From NCBI GenBank assembly GCA_012512495.1, contig JAAZEC010000024.1, positions 1 through 5,905 on the forward strand: a DNA stretch of 5,905 nucleotides, read 5' to 3'. The stretch's first letter is position 1; each line of letters begins with the position of its first letter. The position numbers were made by a program, and so were the translations under genes. A model generated the notes under the pieces. It worked only from the letters and a program-made list of their open reading frames with translations. It made no database searches and was not told where the DNA came from. The stretch comes from Erysipelothrix sp. GTDB taxonomy: Bacteria > Bacillota_I > Bacilli_A > Erysipelotrichales > Erysipelotrichaceae. Shown here piece after piece: positions 1 through 5,905 of this stretch.

Positions 1-1450
1 CCTTTTGGCCAAGACCAGTACCAGCGTAGCGCCAGTCATTCAGGTTAAGGTAGCCATTTAAGTTGAGAGACATGTGTTCCCTAATCGCTTGTTCGACCGA
101 TTGGAAATAGGTAGCTTGACCTGGATCGCTATCAACTGCGTTCCAGCCAAATAAGTTGTTTCGATTTAGTGCGAGTGTTGAAGTTCCGTAAGCCGACTCA
201 TGGATTGCTAGGGCATACACCATCAAGCCGTTCATGAAATAGGTATTCTGATTGGTAATGAAATGTGCTCCACTGTTAAACATCGCCGATTTAGCCGTTG
301 AGTTGTAACCACGATCCACTAAATATTTATTTAATTGATCTGCCGTATGTGTGGTATAGCTTCGAGCAGGTAAGAATTGGAAATAGTTATAATATTGAGC
401 TCCATTGGCAACCACATTCTTCATATCGATATCGGAATAGAAAGTAATACCATCATAGGAGTAATAGCGAGTTCCCGGTTGTAACCAGCTAGGAGCAGCT
501 CCATAGGTTGTGGATGATCGTTGATACGCAGGTAGCACTGAAGGAGTTGTGTACGAAGAAATCTTAACCCATTGACCCACAGCGACATCGGTTCCAACGA
601 ATGTGTAACCTGGTTGTAGTAAGGTGCCTCCAGAGACAGTAGGATAAGACGTTCCAGGACCTGTTCTAACACGGATGTTTTCAACATCATTGACCCGATA
701 AATAGTGTTATTACTACTACCACCAATTTTGGTGAACCAACCATTGGAATTCAGAGCATATGCATCTGTTGTGAAAGTATATGTCTTTGACGTGGCTGAT
801 CTATTAATCTCACTAAAATAATAGTTCATTTCATTAGGAGAGCCAGCAGATACTTGATAGTAGTTAGGTCTGATTGTGTTAGTAATGACATTGTTACCGC
901 TACTATTGCCACCTAGTGAGATAGGCCAGTTGTTCTCAATAAAAAGCATCGGAACTAAATCAGCCGACCCTGGTTTAATATATCCTTTAAACCCAGCAAT
1001 ACCGATTGTGTAAGAGGTGGCATCCGTAGCGGTGCCATAATAAGCCATCGTATTGTAGGTGTTGATGTAAGATCTGTAAGTTGTATTAAAATTGCTGTAA
1101 CGATAGATTAGGGTTGTTGTTTGATCGGAAGTACTCGCACGATCGGGCACGTTCACGACAATACCGCGATCCATAGCCATGATCTTCATAGGAGACTTAC
1201 TACTTTCGTGTCTGACAACAATGTTCTTCGTCGTCGAAGCATTCATCGCATTCAGAGCCTCACCAAAGGTGTTATAGCAATTGATTTTCTCAAAGCTGGT
1301 ACTCGAAACAACCCTCTCCAGAGAGTACGCTGCACAGGGCAAAGCGCCAATCGCAGAGGTAGCCTCAACAGGGGTTGCTGAAAAATTCGATAGTATTCCA
1401 CACAAAATTAATGTTACTAGCAAATGGATAGATAACTTACGCAAGCGCAT
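1..1450 (-). CDS. Secreted N-acetylglucosaminidase (GH73) with SH3b domain, C-terminus cut by the window edge
   Basis: This is an open frame of 483 complete codons with no stop, running off the left edge. The product should be exported and cleave the N-acetylglucosamine linkage of peptidoglycan. Residues 1-30 form a signal peptide: a basic RLRK start, a hydrophobic core, and probable cleavage after VEA30. Residues 33-250 are a tyrosine- and serine-rich region of unclear fold. Residues about 255-300 resemble a bacterial SH3 wall-binding domain (NIRVRTGPGTSYP). Residues 325-365 (RYYSYDGITFYSD, then YYNYFQFLPARS) are a linker I associate with Firmicutes glucosaminidases. The catalytic domain starts near residue 370. 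ALAIHESAYGTS contains the expected catalytic Glu418, followed by NNLFGWNAVDSDP. The ATG start is supported by AAGGAAG at 1458-1464, 7 nt upstream. The gene follows the 1469-2437 gene after 18 nt, so co-transcription is likely. The family call is firm; the exact cleavage specificity is not visible. Confidence 0.9.
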   Translation of the reverse strand, partial: MRLRKLSIHLLVTLILCGILSNFSATPVEATSAIGALPCAAYSLERVVSSTSFEKINCYNTFGEALNAMNASTTKNIVVRHESSKSPMKIMAMDRGIVVNVPDRASTSDQTTTLIYRYSNFNTTYRSYINTYNTMAYYGTATDATSYTIGIAGFKGYIKPGSADLVPMLFIENNWPISLGGNSSGNNVITNTIRPNYYQVSAGSPNEMNYYFSEINRSATSKTYTFTTDAYALNSNGWFTKIGGSSNNTIYRVNDVENIRVRTGPGTSYPTVSGGTLLQPGYTFVGTDVAVGQWVKISSYTTPSVLPAYQRSSTTYGAAPSWLQPGTRYYSYDGITFYSDIDMKNVVANGAQYYNYFQFLPARSYTTHTADQLNKYLVDRGYNSTAKSAMFNSGAHFITNQNTYFMNGLMVYALAIHESAYGTSTLALNRNNLFGWNAVDSDPGQATYFQSVEQAIREHMSLNLNGYLNLNDWRYAGTGLGQK

Positions 1451-1468
1451 AACACATCTTCCTTATCG

Positions 1469-2437
1469 TTACTCTGAGACAGTGATCCATTCATCTTGTC
1501 CTATGAGTTTATATTCTATAGTTATAGGTACGTTGTCCGCCAAAAGGTACGGATTCACAGAAGACACCTCAAAGAGCAAATGCCCTTCAAAGAAGAAATC
1601 GTAATCACCTATAATGTTGTTACCAAACTGATACACGTATTCTGGTCCAATCGCACTGAAAATCTCATTCGTTGAATCAACAACTAAACGAGCTTCTTGT
1701 ATCCCTGTTTTAGACTCAGAACTAATTGAAACGTAACTGGAATAAATGCGAATGACCGATGGATAATCCATAGGTTGAAGCTGACCATCCTCGTTCTCGA
1801 AGTAAATAGCCTCAGAATCAATCTCGGTGAGTTCCCCAAAGACTATTGGCTCAACCGGTTCCTCATCTATATCATCAGGATCTGGCTCCTCGCTCGGTAG
1901 TTTACCCAGCATTTCCGGAGTCCCCTTAGGATTACTTAAGTCAAAAGTAATCGGATCAATCGACAGCTTCAAGGATTCTTGGAATGTATCGCTCAAGATG
2001 AGCTGAACTTCATCAACATTCAGTGATTTCACCGGAATGAACAAGTTAACCTGTAAGTTGTTCTCAAGTGACACTAAGTCAGATTGATTCACTTCCATCA
2101 AGCTTAAATCGTAACCCTTCGCTTCCAAAGCCTTACGATACTGGTCAACGGAATTCAACACGACATTCTCATTCGTACTAAAATTAGCAAGTTCTATATT
2201 GATTGCTTCATTACTCGAAAACTGAATCGTCGCTACCACAAACTTAAACGGCACATCCTCTAAATCAAAAACCGTATACTCCTCACTCTTCACAACTAAG
2301 TCCTTAGTCGGATTCTCAAGTGGCGGTTTATCATTTAGATTCAGGAAAAAGTTCTGATAGATAGTCACAAACAGCAAGACCATAACTAGGACCGATAAAA
2401 CAGCAATCACAAGATTCTGATGTTTAAGTCTTTTCAC
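1469..2437 (-). CDS. Unrecognised membrane-anchored extracellular protein, 322 aa
   Basis: I do not recognise this family. The product starts with a short basic stretch (KRLKH, residues 2-6), then one hydrophobic helix at about 9-32 without a signal-peptidase site, predicting a type II anchor with the rest outside the cell. Residues 50-175 look like a mixed alpha/beta domain. Residues 181-197 are a proline- and acid-rich linker (SEEPDPDDIDEEPVEP). Residues 198-322 form a second domain rich in beta-branched and aromatic residues. There is no cysteine and no obvious catalytic motif. The start codon is GTG, chosen because a G-rich Shine-Dalgarno lies 7 nt upstream and because it places the basic residues before the helix. 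The stop is 18 nt from the glucosaminidase start, so the two are probably one operon. A role in tethering or controlling the hydrolase is inference from context only. Confidence 0.85.
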   Translation of the reverse strand: MKRLKHQNLVIAVLSVLVMVLLFVTIYQNFFLNLNDKPPLENPTKDLVVKSEEYTVFDLEDVPFKFVVATIQFSSNEAINIELANFSTNENVVLNSVDQYRKALEAKGYDLSLMEVNQSDLVSLENNLQVNLFIPVKSLNVDEVQLILSDTFQESLKLSIDPITFDLSNPKGTPEMLGKLPSEEPDPDDIDEEPVEPIVFGELTEIDSEAIYFENEDGQLQPMDYPSVIRIYSSYVSISSESKTGIQEARLVVDSTNEIFSAIGPEYVYQFGNNIIGDYDFFFEGHLLFEVSSVNPYLLADNVPITIEYKLIGQDEWITVSE

Positions 2438-2441
2438 AGTG

Positions 2442-2451
2442 CTTCCCCCCT
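2442..2451 (-). promoter_or_regulatory. Ribosome binding site of the 322-aa membrane protein, supporting a GTG start
   Basis: Read on the minus strand the site is AGGGGGGAAG. Seven bases separate the G6 run from the GTG codon at 2437-2435. It is richer in G than a standard AGGAGG and contains a six-base homopolymer. It decides in favour of the GTG start. Confidence 0.6.
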
Positions 2452-2513
2452 ACTTCCGTACTTAAAAAGTTTAACACAATTCACTTTTATTGCACATAAT
2501 GAATTACAAGATT

Positions 2514-2522
2514 ATTATATCA
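2514..2522 (-). promoter_or_regulatory. Extended -10 promoter candidate for the membrane protein/glucosaminidase operon
   Basis: On the minus strand the sequence reads TGATATAAT: a perfect TATAAT (2519 down to 2514) with a TG one base upstream, the extended -10 form. No good -35 hexamer is seen at 16-18 bp spacing, which extended -10 promoters can tolerate. Transcription would start near 2507, giving a leader of about 70 nt before the GTG. No convincing riboswitch fold was seen in that leader. Confidence 0.5.
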
Positions 2523-2581
2523 CACGAATATTAAGTACTCGGTTACATTCACTGTTTTCACCCATTTATTATCCAAAAGAG

Positions 2582-2590
2582 TGTTATAAT
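2582..2590 (+). promoter_or_regulatory. Extended -10 promoter candidate for trhA
   Basis: The sequence TGTTATAAT holds a perfect TATAAT at 2585-2590 and a TG one base upstream. The -35 region around 2562-2567 is a poor match. Transcription would start near 2597, leaving a leader of only about 20 nt that carries the AAAGGTG ribosome binding site at 2601-2607. Confidence 0.55.
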
Positions 2591-2617
2591 AATGAAAGCG
2601 AAAGGTGCTGATAACAT

Positions 2618-3304
2618 ATGTCACAACAAACATTCCCTCAAAAAACAAATCCAACCATGTTCTATGGTCGAAAATTAGCCCAGAAGTTAAGCTTTGGAGA
2701 AGAAGTAGGAAACGCAGTCTCCCATGGCGTCATGGCCATTATCCTGCTCTTAGTACTCCCAGTGATGTCCGTCTACGGATACATCAAAGGCGGAACCATC
2801 ATGTCCATCGGTTTCTCCGTGGTCGCCATCTCATTATTTCTAATGTTCCTGGCCTCCGCACTCTATCACAGCATGAGCTACGATAGTCCCCATAAGATGG
2901 TCTTCAGAATCCTTGATCACATCTTCATTTACGTTGCCATTGCCGGAACCTTCACCCCCATCGTATTAGTCGCCATGGACGGCTGGATCGCCTACCTGGC
3001 ACTAACCCTTCAATGGGGCATGGTCCTCTTTGGCATCTTGTATAAATCCATCTCTAAGAATTCCCTACCCAAAGTCTCCGTAACACTCTATATGATTATG
3101 GGTTGGTCCGCTGTCCTACTAATTCCCCAACTGATTCAAAACACCTCAGCCACCTTCATCGCCCTAATCATTGTCGGCGGGCTGCTCTACACGATCGGTG
3201 CCATCTTCTACAAATCGAAGAAACCATGGAGGCATTTCATCTGGCACCTGTTCATTATCGCCGCCTCCATCTCACACCTGGTCGCCATTATCTTCTACCT
3301 ATAA
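2618..3304 (+). CDS. trhA: Hemolysin III / TrhA family seven-helix membrane protein (PAQR superfamily)
   Basis: This integral membrane protein of 228 residues is close to full family length. The bacterial family is linked to membrane homeostasis; the older hemolysin name should not be read as proof of toxicity. Seven helices can be placed at roughly residues 33-53, 60-84, 100-119, 123-142, 152-171, 178-198 and 206-227. Family motifs are present: EVGNAVSHG (29-37) before and into helix 1, SALYH (80-84) at the end of helix 2, D100, GTFTP (110-114), and HFIWH (206-210) in helix 7. By analogy with PAQR receptors, H84, H206 and H210 are the likely metal ligands, and all are intact. The ATG start follows AAAGGTG by about 10 nt. 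The gene stands alone between a divergent operon and a terminator. Its codons end in C more often than those of the 1-2437 genes. Confidence 0.93.
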   Translation: MSQQTFPQKTNPTMFYGRKLAQKLSFGEEVGNAVSHGVMAIILLLVLPVMSVYGYIKGGTIMSIGFSVVAISLFLMFLASALYHSMSYDSPHKMVFRILDHIFIYVAIAGTFTPIVLVAMDGWIAYLALTLQWGMVLFGILYKSISKNSLPKVSVTLYMIMGWSAVLLIPQLIQNTSATFIALIIVGGLLYTIGAIFYKSKKPWRHFIWHLFIIAASISHLVAIIFYL

Positions 3305-3313
3305 CAAGCAATG

Positions 3314-3348
3314 AAACGGGAGTTCTGTTGATGAACTCCCGTTTTTTT
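3314..3348 (+). terminator. Rho-independent terminator of trhA
   Basis: The inverted repeat CGGGAGTTC (3317-3325) / GAACTCCCG (3333-3341) forms a 9-bp GC-rich stem, extended to 12 bp by flanking A-T pairs, with a 7-nt loop (3326-3332). A run of seven T follows at 3342-3348. It begins 9 nt after the trhA stop. It also sits just past the end of the convergent glnN gene and could act in reverse, but the minus-strand T run is only three bases, so termination there should be weaker. Confidence 0.92.
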
Positions 3349-3355
3349 ATAGTAA

Positions 3356-5377
3356 TTAGCTAAATAGTAGTTTCTGATACGTTGGAAACGGATAATGCAC
3401 CGCCGAGATAGTACGCTCAATCTGATCACAGTAATGGCGCACCTCATCCATCAGAGGACGAATCATACTCGTCTTCTCATCAGACAGGACTTCCTCAAGC
3501 AGGGAGCACTTCTCATCCAAACTATCCAGCAGGAACGAAAGCTCCTGTTTTTGCTTATTGATAAAGCGGCTCTGAACATCCATCGCTCCCTCCGTCCTCA
3601 TGACCTCCCTGATATACTTCATCAGCGCCGGTAAGATCGATTTACGAACCATCGAAACAAGCGTTAGCCCCTCCGTACGCAAGGTCAGCTCAAACTGGTG
3701 GTGAAACACGTTAACCCGAGCCAACAACTCCTGCTCACTCAGGACACCCGTCCTCTGATAGAGATCAATCACTTCCTGTGACTTCAACTCATCAATCGCT
3801 TCCTCAAAACTCTTGAAATTAGGCAACCCACGACGCTCTGCCTCAACCACCCAATCCTCGCTATATCCATCCCCCTCATACAGAATCCGCTCATGTTCCA
3901 CAAGCAGTTCTCGACAGATCGTCAACGCCTCAGAAGAAACATCACTCGCTGCCTCCAAACGCTTCGCAATGACCCTAATCTCATCAGCCAAAGCCGTACA
4001 AACAGCCATATTCAACGGAGCCCCACTACGCGAAGAGCCCAACATCCTAAGCTCAAACTTGTTACCTGTAAACGTGATAGGAGACGTCCTATTACGATCG
4101 GTATTCTCATGAGGGAAAGCCTCAATGTTAATAAGAGGTGAATACTCATTATGAGTTAAAACGATATCATCAAGACTACTAGTCGTCTTAATCTGTTCAA
4201 ACAGTGACGCTATATCAGCCCCCACAAACACCGAAACAATCGCCGGAGGAGCCTCACTAGCCCCCAAGCGATAGTCATTACCCGCATCGCTAGAGAACAA
4301 CCTCAACAGACTACCAAACTTATCCACGCTCGCAATAAACGCACTCATAAACAGAAGGAAAGTGAAATCCTTCGCCGGTTCAAAGACATTCAACCCCGTA
4401 TCAGTCGACAGTGAGAAATTGTTATGCTTACCACTGCCATTGATTCCCTTAAAGGGTTTCTCATGGAAGAGCACGGTAAACTGGTGCTTCAAGGCTGTCT
4501 TCTTCAGAATATCCATCACAATCACATTCTGATCCACCGCAAGACTCGCCTCCTCATAGATCGTACTGCACTCATACTGAGCCGGAGCCACCTCATTGTG
4601 CTCCACCTTCAGCGCAATACCCAATAGCCAGCACTGCTTATCAACATCCTCCATAAAACAATTAATCCGGTCATTAATCACACCAAAGTAATGGTCATCG
4701 AATTCCTGTCCCTTAGGCGTTGTATCACCCATCAGGGTACGACCCGTATAAATCAAATCAGGGCGACTCTTAAAATACTCCGTATCGACCAAGAAGTATT
4801 CCTGTTCCAAACCAATCATCGGTTTCACATACTTCGTAGGCTTACCCAACAGATTCAACAGCCTCGTACTCTCGACATTCAACACATTAATCGCATCCAA
4901 CAGCGGAGCCTTCACATCAAGCTTATCCCCACGATAAGAGACGAAAATACTAGGAACATACAGGACATGACCCCTCACAAAAGGACTCGAAGTAATATCC
5001 CAATACGTGTAACCTCTCGCCTCAAAGGTCTGCCTCAAACCACCCGTAGGAAAGCTCGAACCATCCGTCTCTCCCTTAATCAGCTGGCTACCAGAAAACC
5101 TCACCAGAATCTCATCCTCTTCCTTACTAAGGAAAGCCTCATGTTTCTCAGCACTCACCCCACTCAGTGGCAAAAAGAGGTGCGAGAAGTGGGTCGCCCC
5201 CTGAGCGATCGCCCAGGTCTTCATTGCATGCGCAATCGCATCAGCCGTCGACCGATCTAGTGCCACTTCATTACGAATCGCATCCATCAATTTCAAATAG
5301 ATAGGACGCGGTAAATGTTCCGCCATCTTCTTTCGATCAAAAAGATGGTTCCCAAAGGTTTCAAAAGTTCTCATCAT
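3356..5377 (-). CDS. glnN: Glutamine synthetase type III (GSIII)
   Basis: This cytosolic enzyme makes glutamine from glutamate, ammonia and ATP; GSIII members form large dodecamers. At 673 residues it is slightly short for a family commonly near 700 or more, and much longer than type I GlnA. Motifs in order are: the N-terminal GATHFSHLFLPLSGVSAEKH region (60-79), SSFPTGGLRQTFEARGYTYWD (107-127), the metal-binding GLEQEYFLVD (189-198), HNEVAPAQYE (260-269), the ATP/metal region GSGKHNNFSLSTD (314-326), YRLGASEAPPA (369-379), and DRNRTSPITFTGNKFELR (427-444). The C-terminal 200 residues look mostly helical. It follows glmS by 7 nt in the same direction and probably shares its transcript. Two adjacent ATG codons begin the frame; the second (5374) has better spacing from AGGAG, so the true product may lack one Met. 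The substitutions near active-site motifs are noted as a finding. Confidence 0.95.
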   Translation of the reverse strand: MMRTFETFGNHLFDRKKMAEHLPRPIYLKLMDAIRNEVALDRSTADAIAHAMKTWAIAQGATHFSHLFLPLSGVSAEKHEAFLSKEEDEILVRFSGSQLIKGETDGSSFPTGGLRQTFEARGYTYWDITSSPFVRGHVLYVPSIFVSYRGDKLDVKAPLLDAINVLNVESTRLLNLLGKPTKYVKPMIGLEQEYFLVDTEYFKSRPDLIYTGRTLMGDTTPKGQEFDDHYFGVINDRINCFMEDVDKQCWLLGIALKVEHNEVAPAQYECSTIYEEASLAVDQNVIVMDILKKTALKHQFTVLFHEKPFKGINGSGKHNNFSLSTDTGLNVFEPAKDFTFLLFMSAFIASVDKFGSLLRLFSSDAGNDYRLGASEAPPAIVSVFVGADIASLFEQIKTTSSLDDIVLTHNEYSPLINIEAFPHENTDRNRTSPITFTGNKFELRMLGSSRSGAPLNMAVCTALADEIRVIAKRLEAASDVSSEALTICRELLVEHERILYEGDGYSEDWVVEAERRGLPNFKSFEEAIDELKSQEVIDLYQRTGVLSEQELLARVNVFHHQFELTLRTEGLTLVSMVRKSILPALMKYIREVMRTEGAMDVQSRFINKQKQELSFLLDSLDEKCSLLEEVLSDEKTSMIRPLMDEVRHYCDQIERTISAVHYPFPTYQKLLFS

Positions 5378-5381
5378 AAAT

Positions 5382-5387
5382 CTCCTA
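5382..5387 (-). promoter_or_regulatory. glnN ribosome binding site overlapping the glmS stop codon
   Basis: Minus-strand TAGGAG combines the TAG stop of glmS (5387-5385) with the AGGAG Shine-Dalgarno of glnN (5386-5382). The site is 4 nt from the first ATG and 7 nt from the second. Ribosomes ending glmS would sit on the glnN initiation region, the usual layout for translational coupling. Confidence 0.75.
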
Positions 5388-5905
5388 TTCTACCGTAACC
5401 GATTTCGCCAAATGGCGCGGTTGATCAACATCATGCCCCTTCAACAAGGCCACATGATAAGCAAAAAGCTGTAAGACAATCGTGATAGGGAAAATCGACA
5501 AAGTATCACCACACGATGGCAATAAAAGTATCTCATCCGCGAAACTCAAGTCATCCTCCAGATCACTCACCATCAGCACAAACCCACCACGAGCCTTGAC
5601 CTCCATCGCATTACTCTCGGTCTTCGCTGCCAAATGACGTTGGCTATTCAACACCACCACTGGTGTACCCTCTTCAATTAGCGCTAAGCTACCATGTTTC
5701 AGCTCACCCGCTGGATAAGCCTCACTATGGATGTACGATATCTCCTTTAGCTTCAAAGAACCCTCCATCGCACTCAACACATCCAAACCACGACCCAAGA
5801 AGAAGAGATGTTGTTTCTCAAAGACACGATTCGCGACTTCCTTTATCTTGTCCTCATAGTCAAAGGTTTTCTCTAACACTGAGCTTAACTGTACAAACTC
5901 ACTCA
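5385..5905 (-). CDS. glmS: Glutamine-fructose-6-phosphate aminotransferase (isomerizing), C-terminal part
   Basis: The last 172 residues of GlmS are visible and the gene continues past the right edge. GlmS converts fructose-6-phosphate and glutamine to glucosamine-6-phosphate and glutamate, the first committed step to UDP-GlcNAc and peptidoglycan. The visible part is the second SIS (sugar isomerase) subdomain. It contains FFLGRGLDVLSAMEGSLKLKE, then ISYIHSEAYPAGELKHGSLA, and the hallmark tail RHLAKSVTVE. The residues matching the isomerase Glu488, His504 and Lys603 of the E. coli enzyme are present in KLKEI, ELKHG and LAKSVTVE. The frame stays open through the GTG at 5879-5877 to the window edge, so that GTG is internal and not a start. 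The stop TAG lies 7 nt before glnN. Any promoter or glmS ribozyme would be outside the window. GlmS of about 600 residues is the family norm; nothing in the visible part suggests damage. Confidence 0.95.
   Translation of the reverse strand, partial: SEFVQLSSVLEKTFDYEDKIKEVANRVFEKQHLFFLGRGLDVLSAMEGSLKLKEISYIHSEAYPAGELKHGSLALIEEGTPVVVLNSQRHLAAKTESNAMEVKARGGFVLMVSDLEDDLSFADEILLLPSCGDTLSIFPITIVLQLFAYHVALLKGHDVDQPRHLAKSVTVE

Noticed and set aside
421..744. A 107-codon minus-strand open frame with a hydrophobic start
   Set aside because: It lies wholly inside the glucosaminidase in another frame of the same strand. The main frame carries a signal peptide, SH3b and GH73 motifs, so this is a shadow.
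1353..1450. Possible lipoprotein signal (LILC) in the glucosaminidase
   Set aside because: The residue before Cys17 is Leu, which does not fit the lipobox, and a normal cleavage site after VEA30 fits better.
1281..1604. A 107-codon plus-strand open frame across the hydrolase/membrane-protein junction
   Set aside because: It is antisense to the signal peptide of one gene and the end of the other, with no convincing start signal or protein features.
2459..2475. AT-rich inverted repeat around ACTTAAAAAGT in the leader of the membrane-protein gene
   Set aside because: The stem would be only about 4 bp of weak pairs, too little to support an operator, attenuator or riboswitch.
4691..5260. A 189-codon plus-strand open frame opposite glnN
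   Set aside because: It is antisense to conserved GSIII motifs. Its product is rich in Arg, Thr, Ile and His in a way typical of antisense translation, and no ribosome binding site or domain was seen.
5385..5879. A separate 164-codon gene beginning at the GTG at 5879
   Set aside because: The frame continues upstream without a stop to the window edge, and the sequence is plainly the C-terminal SIS domain of GlmS.
1..5905. Mobile element, prophage, CRISPR or defence system
   Set aside because: No transposase, integrase, direct-repeat array, target duplications or defence-like domain was seen. Every gene is tightly packed housekeeping or envelope type.

Overview
The window looks like chromosomal DNA from a walled, low-to-moderate-GC Bacillota. 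The basis is a secreted GH73-type glucosaminidase with a Gram-positive signal peptide, purine-rich Shine-Dalgarno sequences, a hemolysin III/TrhA protein and a type III glutamine synthetase. An Erysipelotrichia-like source is a guess from the style of the glucosaminidase and cannot be proven here. No mobile element, RNA gene or CRISPR array is visible.

Layout from left to right: (1) Positions 1-1450, minus strand: a secreted peptidoglycan hydrolase, SH3b plus glucosaminidase, whose C-terminus runs off the left edge. (2) Positions 1469-2437, minus strand: an unrecognised membrane-anchored extracellular protein that starts with GTG and lies 18 nt upstream of the hydrolase, so the two probably form one transcript. 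(3) Positions 2438-2617: a 180-bp divergent intergenic region with one extended -10 promoter candidate on each strand. (4) Positions 2618-3304, plus strand: trhA/hemolysin III, followed by a strong intrinsic terminator. (5) Positions 3356-5377, minus strand: type III glutamine synthetase (glnN). (6) Positions 5385-5905, minus strand: the C-terminal end of glmS, whose N-terminus runs off the right edge.

There are two functional groups. The left pair concerns the cell envelope: a wall hydrolase and a membrane-anchored companion of unknown role. The right pair, glmS then glnN, concerns glutamine and amino sugars. GlmS consumes glutamine to make glucosamine-6-phosphate for the wall, and GSIII makes glutamine. 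Their 7-nt spacing, with the glnN ribosome binding site overlapping the glmS stop codon, suggests translational coupling. Most of the window is recognisable housekeeping or envelope biology. The least explained item is the 322-residue membrane protein next to the hydrolase. I did not find a convincing new multi-gene system.
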